6,141 bases of DNA from an uncultured Syntrophobacteraceae bacterium. Lineage in GTDB: Bacteria; Desulfobacterota; Syntrophobacteria; Syntrophobacterales; Syntrophobacteraceae. Positions 1 through 5,443 of this stretch are shown piece after piece. Below the pieces are notes generated by a model. The model was not told the DNA's origin and did not search any database. It saw only the letters and a program-made list of their open reading frames with translations. The first letter of the stretch is position 1. Each line of letters starts with the position of its first letter. Made by a program: the position numbers and the translations under genes. The stretch covers positions 1 to 6,141 of the forward strand of contig CALBZH010000510.1 in assembly GCA_937889795.1 (NCBI GenBank). The letters are read 5' to 3'.

Positions 1-46
1 AGATATCCACTCGTGACTGGAGTTCAGACGTGTGCTCTTCCGATCT
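1..46 (+). other. Untrimmed Illumina TruSeq index adapter (synthetic)
   Basis: The contig starts with AGAT (the end of the P7 side), then an 8-base index ATCCACTC (5-12), then the 34-base TruSeq read-2 adapter, which begins GTGACTGGAGTTCAGACG and ends GCTCTTCCGATCT at 46. The reverse complement of the index, GAGTGGAT, agrees from memory with TruSeq index 23. The sequence is library-construction DNA left by read-through of a short insert and built into the contig end. Everything from 47 onward can be genomic. The GTG at 32, which looks like a start codon for the following reading frame, lies inside the adapter and is an artefact. Confidence 0.97.
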
Positions 47-742
47 CTTGAAGGCGCAACGGTGACCTTGGGAGGGGCAACCTCGAGAACAGCTGTCTCG
101 GCTTCTGATGGGAGTTACGAGTTCTTGAATGTGAAGAATGGGGCTTATTCCATCACACCGTCCATGAGCCAGTACAGCTTCACCCCTCAGCAGAGGTCCG
201 TCAATGTCAATGGGCATGACATGACGGGGCTGGACTTTCGAGGCGATCCGCTGCTGCCGCCAGTGGCCGATTTTGGCGCCACACCATCAAGCGGCAGGAT
301 TCCTCTCGAAGTGACGTTCGCCGATCTGTCTGCGGGGAATGTGACTAGCTGGCTATGGGACTTCGGAGATGGAGGGACCAGCACCGCGCGCAACCCGGTC
401 CATTCTTATAGAAAGGCTGGAAATTACACCGTATCACTGACTGCTGCGGGGGCAGGCGGGTCCAATACCGCAGTCAAGACCGCCTACATCGCCGCCCATG
501 CGGCGCCAAGATCGATTTTCAGGGCAGCCCCAGTCCGGGGGAGGTCGCCGCTGGAGGTCAGGTTCTCGGATCGGTCCGCCGGCACCATTACAGGCTGGTC
601 TTGGGAATTCGGGGACTCTTACGGCAGCAGTGAGCGAAATCCGACCCACACGTATACCTCCCGAGGCACCTATGTCGTTCGATTGACCGTCACGGGACCG
701 GCAGGAACGAGCACCAGTATGGGGAGAATCAGGGTGAGGTGA
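47..742 (+). CDS. PKD-domain protein with carboxypeptidase-regulatory-like domain, 5'-partial
   Basis: This is the C-terminal 231 residues of a larger, probably secreted or surface protein; its true start lies beyond the contig end. The frame stays open into the adapter, so no start can be assigned. The first ~64 residues (47-238) read GATVTLGG...DGSYEFLNVKNGAYSITPS, the pattern of a carboxypeptidase-regulatory-like/Cna-B-type beta-sandwich. Two PKD domains follow: about 260-496 with WDFGDG (356-373), NPVHSY and GNYTVSLT, and about 503-739 with WEFGD (602-616), NPTHTY and GTYVVRLTV. Both show the PKD signature P-LEV-F-D-S-G--T-W-W-FGD, so they look like an internal duplication. PKD domains are extracellular beta-sandwich modules used in adhesion, polysaccharide binding or as spacers in secreted enzymes. 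The protein ends right after PKD2 with no LPXTG motif, membrane segment or obvious sorting tail, so any catalytic domain must lie upstream, outside the window. The gene is convergent with the ROK kinase gene, 177 nt apart. Confidence 0.9.
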   Translation, partial: LEGATVTLGGATSRTAVSASDGSYEFLNVKNGAYSITPSMSQYSFTPQQRSVNVNGHDMTGLDFRGDPLLPPVADFGATPSSGRIPLEVTFADLSAGNVTSWLWDFGDGGTSTARNPVHSYRKAGNYTVSLTAAGAGGSNTAVKTAYIAAHAAPRSIFRAAPVRGRSPLEVRFSDRSAGTITGWSWEFGDSYGSSERNPTHTYTSRGTYVVRLTVTGPAGTSTSMGRIRVR

Positions 743-919
743 CCAAGCACTGAGTTTGGCAGCGTCTCGGGTTTCCTTCAAGATGGCTGGTTCGTGGGAG
801 CCTGGGCGGCGGCTTCGCATTTCAAAGCAAGACCGAGAGAACGCCAGTGTTTCACATTGCTGAGAGGGATTGTCTTTCTTGATGACGCAGAGCAAGGTGA
901 CAGGAACAAGATGGCCCCG
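743..919. other. Convergent intergenic region, no gene seen
   Basis: The gap lies between the stop codons of the PKD gene and the ROK gene. I find no plausible small gene and no hairpin followed by a T-run on either strand. The only structure seen is a 6-bp inverted repeat, GGTGAC (896-901) and GTCACC (919-924), with a 17-nt loop. It overlaps the ROK stop codon and is too weak to call a terminator. Confidence 0.6.
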
Positions 920-1891
920 TCACCGTCCTCCGCTCAGGGAGGCCACATGGGCCGCACCCAACAACGCGGCGTCGTCTCCGAGCTTCGCACGGAGAATGAC
1001 CGCGGTTTCGGCGTCCAGCATGGAAGACGATTGGATCAAGGTCTTCAGCAGGGGATCGATGAACAGATCCCAAGCCTGGCTGACGCCGCCTCCGATCACC
1101 GCGTGCCGGATCCCGAGGACCGTGAAAAGATTTGCCAGGGCGAGTCCCAGAGCCCATCCCATCCGTTCGAAGAGCGCCAGCGCGAGGGAGTCTCCCGATC
1201 GAGCACCGTGGTAGACCGCCTCGGAGGTGAGCTCCCCGGAGCGGGCCAGGTCGAAAAGGGGACCCCGTTTGAGCGGGCCGCTTCGGACGGCATCGTTTAC
1301 TCCGTTGCAGAGCGCGGATGCCGAAGCATGGGCTTCGAGACAGCCACGCAGTCCGCAGGCACAGGGCGGTCCGTGAGGGTCGATGATCATGTGGCCGATC
1401 TCGGCTTCGAAGCCCAGGCTGTCTCCGGTCCAGAGCTGTCCACCCAGCATGAGGACGCCTCCGACTCCCGTGCCGAGAGTCAGCCCAGCCCAGTTTCCAA
1501 TTCCTTGGCCCGAGCCTTTCCAGGCTTCGCCGAGCCCGAAGGCGTTGCAGTCGTTTTCCATGGCCACCGGCACACCGAGCCTCTGCTGGAGGTTTCGCGC
1601 AAGCGGATACCCGTTCAGGGTAGGCAAATTGGGAGAGAAGACCACGCTGCCGACGTCTCGGTCGATCTTCCCCGCCACGCCCAGGCCAATGGCTCGAACG
1701 CAATTGCCATTGCTTTCGGCTAGCCGCATGAGCTTGCGGCATGCATCCGTCAACCGCTGCAGCACGGCATCCGGGCCCGCATCGCTTCCCGTGGTCGTTC
1801 TGGAGCGATGGTGAATTTGACCGAGCTCGTCCACCAGGGCGGTTCTAAGGTGTGTTCCGCCGATGTCAACGCCTATGAAGAATGAGCTCAT
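920..1891 (-). CDS. ROK-family sugar kinase (glucokinase-like)
   Basis: The 323-residue product has the full length and all signatures of ROK (repressor, ORF, kinase) proteins. They are the N-terminal phosphate-binding motif DIGGT (residues 9-13), LGVAGKID (70-77), ENDCN (112-116) with catalytic-base Asp114, LGTGVGGVLMLGG (139-151), EIGH (164-167) and the zinc motif CxCGxxGCxE (177-186). His167 and the three cysteines are the expected zinc ligands. There is no N-terminal helix-turn-helix, so it is a kinase and not a NagC/XylR-type repressor. ROK kinases phosphorylate glucose, N-acetylglucosamine, N-acetylmannosamine, fructose or allose in the cytoplasm with ATP; glucokinase is the commonest assignment, but the substrate cannot be fixed by eye. 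ATG start with AGGA six bases upstream (1898-1901). The gene begins 18 nt after the stop of the unknown gene 1910-2509, so the two are very likely co-transcribed. Confidence 0.93.
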   Translation of the reverse strand: MSSFFIGVDIGGTHLRTALVDELGQIHHRSRTTTGSDAGPDAVLQRLTDACRKLMRLAESNGNCVRAIGLGVAGKIDRDVGSVVFSPNLPTLNGYPLARNLQQRLGVPVAMENDCNAFGLGEAWKGSGQGIGNWAGLTLGTGVGGVLMLGGQLWTGDSLGFEAEIGHMIIDPHGPPCACGLRGCLEAHASASALCNGVNDAVRSGPLKRGPLFDLARSGELTSEAVYHGARSGDSLALALFERMGWALGLALANLFTVLGIRHAVIGGGVSQAWDLFIDPLLKTLIQSSSMLDAETAVILRAKLGDDAALLGAAHVASLSGGR

Positions 1892-1909
1892 GACGAGTCC
1901 TGCCGCGAT

Positions 1910-2509
1910 TCAGGGCGTAAGCCTTTCCGGCATGTAAAAGACGTACGAGTGGGCCAACGCGTCAAACTGTGCGTTGGTTTCGCGTTCGATGGCCTCGTAG
2001 AGATCCTTGAGGGACTCCGCCATGGCGACTCGGTGGAGGAAAAGGTTCGGATTGTAGTGCGAGGCGTGAAGCGGCAGGAGAAAGAACCGGACATGGCCCC
2101 TCCAAACCAGGTTGAGCGCTTCCCGCTCTTCGAGGATGGATTTGTAAAAACGCCGCAGCAAATCGGTTCTCAGAATGGGGGAGGGCGCATTGGTGACGCA
2201 TTCCATCCAGCCCGCGAGTCGGTAGACCCGCCGCATCATGGCTTCGTCGTTTCGATACCGGAAGAGGCCGAGGGTCGTGTAATGACAGCCGTCGTCCAGC
2301 GTGAAATGGTTGGGGACAAACGCCACGTGCTGATGGCCTGGCGCTGCGAGCACCGTTTCCCGATGGGCTTCGTAGCGAGCGGATTCTCCTTTGGTGCACA
2401 GCATCGCATAGCCGCTCTGCCAGTCGCCTCGCCGAAACTCCAAGGGGTGTGACACGATCAGGTTTTCCCGGGGGCGGCGGCGGTCCGCGATGTCGATGAT
2501 GTCTGCCAC
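1910..2509 (-). CDS. Conserved-looking protein of unknown function upstream of ROK kinase
   Basis: I do not recognise the family of this 199-residue product. The start is taken as GTG at 2509-2507 (MADIIDIADRR) because a purine-rich AGGAA sits 6 nt upstream. The frame is open as far as an ATG at 2752, but that would overlap the CBS gene by 130 nt and add low-quality Arg/Gln/Gly-rich sequence. The protein looks soluble: no signal peptide, no membrane segment, with many His and aromatic residues. Distinct stretches are HVAFVPNHFTLDDGCHYTTL (61-80), YRLAGWMECVTNAPSP (96-111), WRGHVRFFLLPLHASHYNP (136-154) and a helical C-terminal part (160-190). The scattered His, Asp, Glu and Cys could include metal or catalytic sites, but I see no known motif. 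It lies between an AcuB-like CBS protein and a ROK kinase, 18 nt before the latter, which suggests a link to sugar or energy metabolism without proving one. Confidence 0.8.
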   Translation of the reverse strand: MADIIDIADRRRPRENLIVSHPLEFRRGDWQSGYAMLCTKGESARYEAHRETVLAAPGHQHVAFVPNHFTLDDGCHYTTLGLFRYRNDEAMMRRVYRLAGWMECVTNAPSPILRTDLLRRFYKSILEEREALNLVWRGHVRFFLLPLHASHYNPNLFLHRVAMAESLKDLYEAIERETNAQFDALAHSYVFYMPERLTP

Positions 2510-2515
2510 GGCTGC

Positions 2516-2520
2516 TTCCT
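2516..2520 (-). promoter_or_regulatory. Ribosome binding site fixing the GTG start at 2509
   Basis: On the minus strand AGGAA is followed 6 nt later by GTG. This is the only good Shine-Dalgarno site near the 5' end of the frame once the overlap with the CBS gene is excluded, so it decides the start. Confidence 0.6.
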
Positions 2521-2622
2521 GAATCGGGAGTGAACGGCCTGAGGTCCGTTGGAGCCTACGTTGTCTTGTGCCCGCGCCTTCCCCGTGTCTTCCTTGCTCC
2601 CCGCCCCTCTGTGCTTCTACTA

Positions 2623-3300
2623 TCAGTAACGCTGGGGGAGAAACGGGGCAAGGTCCTCCACGTAATCCGTCAACACCTTGAAGTTGTGCGCTTCGAGCCC
2701 GGAGACGGCTTTCTTGTAGTCGCTCAAAGGCAGCCTGACGATCACTTGCCACACGTCCTTGTAGCCTCGGAGGGGCACCGTCATGGTGCTCGAGATGATG
2801 ACGTGCTCATCCTGCATGATACGGGTCAATTTTGCCATGGCATCGATGCGGTCGGCGACGAGGAGGACCAGGCGCTTGGTTTCGTCTCCCAGCCCGAGCG
2901 ACATGAGCAGCACTTCCATGAGATCCGTGGTCGTGATGATACCGACCAGCTTGTCCCCCTTCAAGACGGGCAGAGCACCAATGCGCTGGTCATGGATGAT
3001 GTGCGCGGCGCGCTCGATGCTCATGTTGGGTGTCGCCGTCGTGACCTTCTTGGTCATGATGTTCCCGACCGCCAGCTTTTGAAGGACATAGGTGAGCTCG
3101 TGGACGCTCAAGGTCGTGGCGGGGGAAGCCCAGGCTTCCTTCAGGTCGCGGTCCGTTACAATGCCAAGGAGGCGAGCCTTACCGTCTGTGACGGGGAGGT
3201 GGGAGACCTTGTGGTGATCCATGATCTCGCGCGCTTTGAAGACAGGAGTCTCCGGGGTCACCGTGTGGAGAGTGGTCTTCATATGCCAGCCGACGTACAT
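2623..3300 (-). CDS. CBS-CBS-ACT domain protein (AcuB-like)
   Basis: This 225-residue cytoplasmic protein has two CBS domains followed by an ACT-like domain, the architecture of AcuB. CBS1 covers residues ~1-56 with IMDHHKVSHLPVTD and GIVTDRDL (46-53). CBS2 covers ~76-134 with the IMTKKVTTATP opening and GIITTTDL (120-127). Both carry the G-h-h-T-x-x-D motif typical of adenosine-nucleotide binding. Residues ~143-213 (RLVLLVADRIDAMAKLTRIM...VIVRL) match the beta-alpha-beta pattern of an ACT regulatory domain. CBS pairs usually sense AMP, ATP or S-adenosylmethionine and ACT domains small ligands such as amino acids, so a metabolic sensor role is likely; the partner is unknown. The start is ATG at 3300, five bases after a strong AGGAGG. 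The frame extends to 3462 but only through promoter sequence. The gene ends in tandem stops TGA TAG. Confidence 0.9.
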   Translation of the reverse strand: MYVGWHMKTTLHTVTPETPVFKAREIMDHHKVSHLPVTDGKARLLGIVTDRDLKEAWASPATTLSVHELTYVLQKLAVGNIMTKKVTTATPNMSIERAAHIIHDQRIGALPVLKGDKLVGIITTTDLMEVLLMSLGLGDETKRLVLLVADRIDAMAKLTRIMQDEHVIISSTMTVPLRGYKDVWQVIVRLPLSDYKKAVSGLEAHNFKVLTDYVEDLAPFLPQRY

Positions 3301-3305
3301 CCTTG

Positions 3306-3312
3306 CCTCCTT
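3306..3312 (-). promoter_or_regulatory. Strong Shine-Dalgarno (AAGGAGG) of the CBS-ACT gene
   Basis: AAGGAGG lies 5 nt before ATG 3300 on the minus strand. It is the best ribosome binding site in the window and rejects the 54-residue upstream extension of this frame. Confidence 0.85.
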
Positions 3313-3348
3313 GTCTTGAGTGGGATTCGCAATCTGGTGCCGGGCGCT

Positions 3349-3378
3349 ACAATAGGGAAACAGCAGCGAGCGTGTCAA
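3349..3378 (-). promoter_or_regulatory. Sigma70-type promoter of the CBS-ACT gene
   Basis: Minus strand: a perfect -35 box TTGACA (3378-3373), an 18-bp spacer and a -10 box TATTGT (3354-3349, 4 of 6 to TATAAT). This predicts a transcript start near 3342 and a leader of about 42 nt before ATG 3300, with the strong Shine-Dalgarno inside it. Position and orientation fit the CBS-ACT gene and possibly the two genes after it. Confidence 0.6.
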
Positions 3379-3557
3379 CGTCAAATTGAGCGCGATTCGT
3401 TGCCTGGCAAGTCTCCGCGTGGCACGCTGGGCGCCAGGTTTTGATCCGCTCGTGGGAGGCAAACGGCGCTGTCGGCTGCCCGAAGCAGTGTCCGGTCAGG
3501 AAAGCCGATCGAGCTCCGTGTCCTTTTCTTGCTGTCGCGCCGCTGTTTGGGTGAGCA

Positions 3558-4565
3558 TCAAAATTCCGGCTCAGTCCATTGGTTGCCGGTTGTATCGACA
3601 ACCGTCCAGGAGCCGTTTTCCTCAAGCCGCCCGACCAGCAGCTTCTCGTCGCGCACCCGGAAGCGCAAACGGCCTTCATCACTCAGACTCCGCACCTTGG
3701 CTTCGAACTGCCGATGTACCGTGACCTTGACTCCTCCGGGTTTTGCGTTCCTGGCCAGAAGCGAGTGGACTTCGCTGAGGTACCCTCCGTCGGATCGCTT
3801 CACGTTGCGCTGCATTTCAAGGAGCAGGAGCAGCTCCCGGTGCTCCTGGAGCTGCTGGACTTGGTCTCTTCGCGCCAGCTCAGCAGGAGTAGGAGGGCGT
3901 GGAGGGGTGGGAGCATTCGTGGTCGGGTCCAGCTCACGAGTCAGGACTTTGCGAGTCTGGACTTTACCCGTTTGGACTTCGGGGGGGTTTGCCTCGCTCG
4001 CCTCCACGGCCGATTCGGGCGCCGTCTGTTTTCGGTATTTCCCGCTGTACGTCAGCCTCCGATACGTCTCCTTGGATGGCTTCACGACGCTTGGTTGTGC
4101 TGGGTCATAGGCTCTCATGGCCACACCGATGGCAAAGAACCGTGCGTAGACTTGCGCTGCCTTCGATTTGACGTTCGAAACCATCTGCTGGAGGACCGCT
4201 GAGAGATCCGAGGCGATTCCGGCGATACCGTATCCGTGCAGCTGGGTCTGATCGGAAGATTCGTCCAAGAGGGCCTTCACCAGCCCATCGGCCCGTTCCT
4301 TGACGGGGTTGCAGAAGAAGGCGGCATCCATTTCGTCCCAGGAAGATCCGGCGAGCCTTCCTTTGACCATCGCGGCCAGGTCGAGCAATCGATCGTACGA
4401 CTCCTGCAACCGCTCACCGCAGGAAATATCGAAACGCGCGTCATAGTCTTCGAGAGCTCGTGTGAATTCCTTCTTCGCTCCCGACTTCATGTAGAGCTCC
4501 ACGCCATATCCGAACAGAGCCAGTATCATCAGGCCGCCAGCTATCTTGACCCAGATCGATTTCAT
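3558..4565 (-). CDS. Membrane-anchored protein of unknown function
   Basis: I do not recognise a family for this 335-residue product. It begins MKSIWVKIAGGLMILALFGYGVELYM, a single hydrophobic segment (about residues 4-23) after one or two Lys, so a signal anchor or uncleaved signal peptide with the rest outside the cytoplasm is likely. Residues ~30-155 are predicted helical (EYDRLLDLAAMVKGRL, SDLSAVLQQMVSNVKSKAAQVYARFF) with Cys49 and Cys85. A Thr/Pro-rich linker (~182-228) contains the pentad repeat VQTGK-VQTRK-VLTRE and TPPRPPTP. A helical, coiled-coil-like stretch follows (229-256, RRDQVQQLQEHRELLLLLEMQR). The C-terminal ~75 residues look like a beta domain (VKVTVHRQFEAKV, RLRFRVRDEKLLVGRLEENGSWTVVDTTG). 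The start is ATG 4565, eight bases after GGAGG; an ATG at 4607 would put 14 extra residues before the membrane segment. Envelope-associated function is an inference only. Confidence 0.8.
   Translation of the reverse strand: MKSIWVKIAGGLMILALFGYGVELYMKSGAKKEFTRALEDYDARFDISCGERLQESYDRLLDLAAMVKGRLAGSSWDEMDAAFFCNPVKERADGLVKALLDESSDQTQLHGYGIAGIASDLSAVLQQMVSNVKSKAAQVYARFFAIGVAMRAYDPAQPSVVKPSKETYRRLTYSGKYRKQTAPESAVEASEANPPEVQTGKVQTRKVLTRELDPTTNAPTPPRPPTPAELARRDQVQQLQEHRELLLLLEMQRNVKRSDGGYLSEVHSLLARNAKPGGVKVTVHRQFEAKVRSLSDEGRLRFRVRDEKLLVGRLEENGSWTVVDTTGNQWTEPEF
3933..3977 (-). repeat. Three tandem 15-bp units in the linker of the membrane-anchored protein
   Basis: The units at 3977-3963, 3962-3948 and 3947-3933 follow the minus-strand pattern GTCC-ACT/C-CG-AAA and encode VQTGK, VQTRK and VLTRE. 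The third is the most diverged. The period is a multiple of three, so copy-number change would keep the frame. The array sits in the Thr/Pro-rich linker, where length variation should be tolerated. Confidence 0.85.
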
Positions 4566-4779
4566 GCTCGCCCCCTCCCATTTCTTCGTGTGCGGTTTGG
4601 CTTCCATTCCTCAACATGTCCATTGCTCGTACCGTTGAATCAGCCAGCACAGTAGAAAATCGGTTGCCTTACGAGGTTGGAAGATGGTTTTCGTCGTGTG
4701 GAATGAAGAAAGGCAGAGCTCTTCCTGGATGTTCTGGATGCCCCGACGCCGGGAAGTGGGCATCGCGTGCTGCTCGAGG
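4566..4779. other. Intergenic region before the membrane-anchored protein
   Basis: This 214-nt gap lies between the stop of the small secreted protein and ATG 4565. Apart from the ribosome binding site, it shows no convincing promoter, small gene or terminator. A short CCCG-GCGT-CGGG stem (4741-4753) has no T-run. A 7-bp direct repeat CATCCAG with a 9-bp period occurs near 4720-4742. Confidence 0.45.
4574..4578 (-). promoter_or_regulatory. Ribosome binding site fixing ATG 4565
   Basis: GGAGG within GGGAGGGGGCGAGC precedes ATG 4565 by 8 nt on the minus strand. It supports this start over the ATG at 4607, which would overrun the ribosome binding site and place charged residues before the membrane segment. 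Confidence 0.65.
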
Positions 4780-5199
4780 CTATCTCACCTCTATGTGTAC
4801 ATTGACTTCATAAGGGATGGGACGTTTGATGCCGAGAATGACCTCATATTCAAAGGTATCGGAGCCCCTGTATTTCGGGTCTGCGCGATAGTAGATGCCG
4901 CGGCCCGGAACGGAAATCCCGCGGCAGGACGATTCCGCATCCGGATGCCAGGATTCGTCGATCACAAAGGTTCCATCCCGGACGTCAACGGTGCCGTGGG
5001 CAGGGGGACGCGTGATTGTGACGGTCGGAACGGAATGCGGTCGACATTTCTTGTCATATCGCTTGTGGTGGGCCACAAGCACCTCTCCCCCGGGTTCCAC
5101 AGCCTTCCTGAGGGACTTGTGCTCGGCGGCCGCGCTGCCGCACAGGGCGATCACGAGCAGGAGTGAGGCGTAACGGACAATCGGTATAGGCAAACGCAT
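4780..5199 (-). CDS. Small secreted protein with cadherin/Ig-like motif
   Basis: This 139-residue product has a clear signal peptide: MRLPIPIVRY, a hydrophobic core ASLLLVIALCG and a cleavage site AAA-EH after Ala25. Cys20 is preceded by Ala-Leu and does not form a proper lipobox. The mature ~114 residues hold the pattern TITRPPAHGTVDV (61-73) and YYRADPKYRGSDTFEYEV (103-120), the P-x-x-GTV ... Y-x-P-x-x-Y-x-G-x-D-x-F-x-Y-x-V signature of bacterial cadherin/Ig-like (VCBS/tandem-95-like) beta domains. Normally these are modules of giant surface proteins; here one unit forms the whole mature protein. Cys52 and Cys92 could form a disulfide in the periplasm. The start at ATG 5199 is chosen for the signal peptide. 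An in-frame ATG at 5256 would put 19 more residues in front of the signal peptide, translating the inverted repeat at 5212-5253. The role is unknown. Confidence 0.8.
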   Translation of the reverse strand: MRLPIPIVRYASLLLVIALCGSAAAEHKSLRKAVEPGGEVLVAHHKRYDKKCRPHSVPTVTITRPPAHGTVDVRDGTFVIDESWHPDAESSCRGISVPGRGIYYRADPKYRGSDTFEYEVILGIKRPIPYEVNVHIEVR

Positions 5200-5211
5200 C
5201 GGAACCCCGCT

Positions 5212-5253
5212 AAGGCGGCTGAGGTCAAGCAAGGCTGCCTGCTCAGCCGCCTT
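5212..5253 (-). promoter_or_regulatory. Strong inverted repeat in the leader of the small secreted protein gene
   Basis: AAGGCGGCTGAG (5212-5223) and CTCAGCCGCCTT (5242-5253) are perfect 12-bp inverse complements around an 18-nt loop. The hairpin ends 12 nt before ATG 5199, so in the transcript it would lie directly before the ribosome binding region. No T-run follows on either strand, so it is not a classical intrinsic terminator. It could be a leader structure that affects translation or mRNA stability, or a remnant of a small dispersed repeat. Confidence 0.65.
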
Positions 5254-5301
5254 CATCGGTGTGGGTGCGATTCACGACCGTTGGTGATGGCCCTTAGCCA
5301 A

Positions 5302-5322
5302 GGTGTCGGGTGTCGGGTGTCA
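5302..5322. repeat. Heptamer array GGTGTC(G/A) x3
   Basis: Three head-to-tail 7-bp units, GGTGTCG, GGTGTCG and GGTGTCA, lie in the intergenic region. A further copy, GGTGTCA, occurs at 5440-5446 and overlaps the stop codon of the phosphofructokinase gene. Confidence 0.85.
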
Positions 5323-5347
5323 GCGAGAGAGGCCAGAAGCCGTTCGA

Positions 5348-5375
5348 CTGAAACCTGAACACTGAAACCTGAAAC
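5348..5375. repeat. Heptamer array CTGAAAC x4
   Basis: Four consecutive 7-bp units, CTGAAAC, CTGAACA, CTGAAAC and CTGAAAC, follow the first array after 25 bp. The motif differs but the period is the same. On the minus strand they read GTTTCAG/TGTTCAG. Confidence 0.85.
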
Positions 5376-5418
5376 CAACAGTCTCGAATTGCACGCCATT
5401 GGTGTTTTGTGATGGAGT

Positions 5419-5438
5419 GGCTCCCGCAGGCGTGAGCC
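5419..5438 (-). terminator. Possible hairpin terminator after the phosphofructokinase gene
   Basis: Minus strand GGCTCACGC-CT-GCGGGAGCC can form a stem of 5 bp plus 3 bp with one internal mismatch, beginning 5 nt after the stop codon TGA (5446-5444). No T-run follows, so this is at most a weak or Rho-assisted 3' end. Confidence 0.3.
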
Positions 5439-5443
5439 GGGTG

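Larger units (their letters stand above)
3301..3557. other. Intergenic region between the membrane-anchored protein and the CBS-ACT gene
   Basis: This 257-nt gap holds the promoter and ribosome binding site listed separately, at its CBS-proximal end. The other part (about 3380-3557) shows no gene I can support and no hairpin with a T-run after the stop at 3558. A short CTGG-GCG-CCAG hairpin at about 3427-3437 is followed by GTTTT on the plus strand only, where no gene would need it. Confidence 0.5.
5200..5443. other. Repeat-rich intergenic region after pfp
   Basis: This 244-nt gap holds the two heptamer arrays, the hairpin after pfp and the 12-bp inverted repeat, all listed separately. I find no protein gene and no promoter with good -35 and -10 boxes, though the small secreted protein gene would be expected to have one here. 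Confidence 0.55.

Noticed and set aside
32..46. GTG at 32 as start codon of the PKD protein
   Set aside because: It lies within the synthetic adapter; the genomic frame begins at 47 and is 5'-truncated.
434..895. Minus-strand open frame over the PKD gene 3' end
   Set aside because: The product has no recognisable motif and no ribosome binding site, and lies opposite clearly coding PKD sequence.
794..1742. Long open frames on both strands inside the ROK gene (plus 794-1723, minus 852-1742)
   Set aside because: Both are shadows of the ROK gene in GC-rich DNA; their products are rich in Arg, Gly, Ser and Pro and show no domain.
2533..2550. Inverted repeat AACGG...CCGTT between the CBS gene and the unknown gene as a terminator
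   Set aside because: The stem is short with a bulge and no T-run follows on the minus strand.
2510..2752. Upstream extension of the unknown gene to ATG 2752
   Set aside because: It would overlap the CBS-ACT gene by 130 nt and add low-complexity residues. The GTG at 2509 has a proper ribosome binding site.
3301..3462. Upstream extension of the CBS-ACT gene to 3462
   Set aside because: The extension crosses the promoter and the strong AAGGAGG, and its residues are not part of the CBS fold.
3981..3987. Run of seven G as a frameshift or phase-variation site
   Set aside because: The reading frame is consistent on both sides and nothing shows length variation; it simply encodes Pro-Pro.
5200..5256. 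ATG 5256 as start of the small secreted protein
   Set aside because: It would place 19 polar residues before a typical signal peptide and has no clear ribosome binding site. Not fully excluded, because the reading frame is open through the hairpin.
5302..5375. CRISPR-like repeat array
   Set aside because: The units are only 7 bp, directly abutting with no spacers, and no cas gene is nearby.
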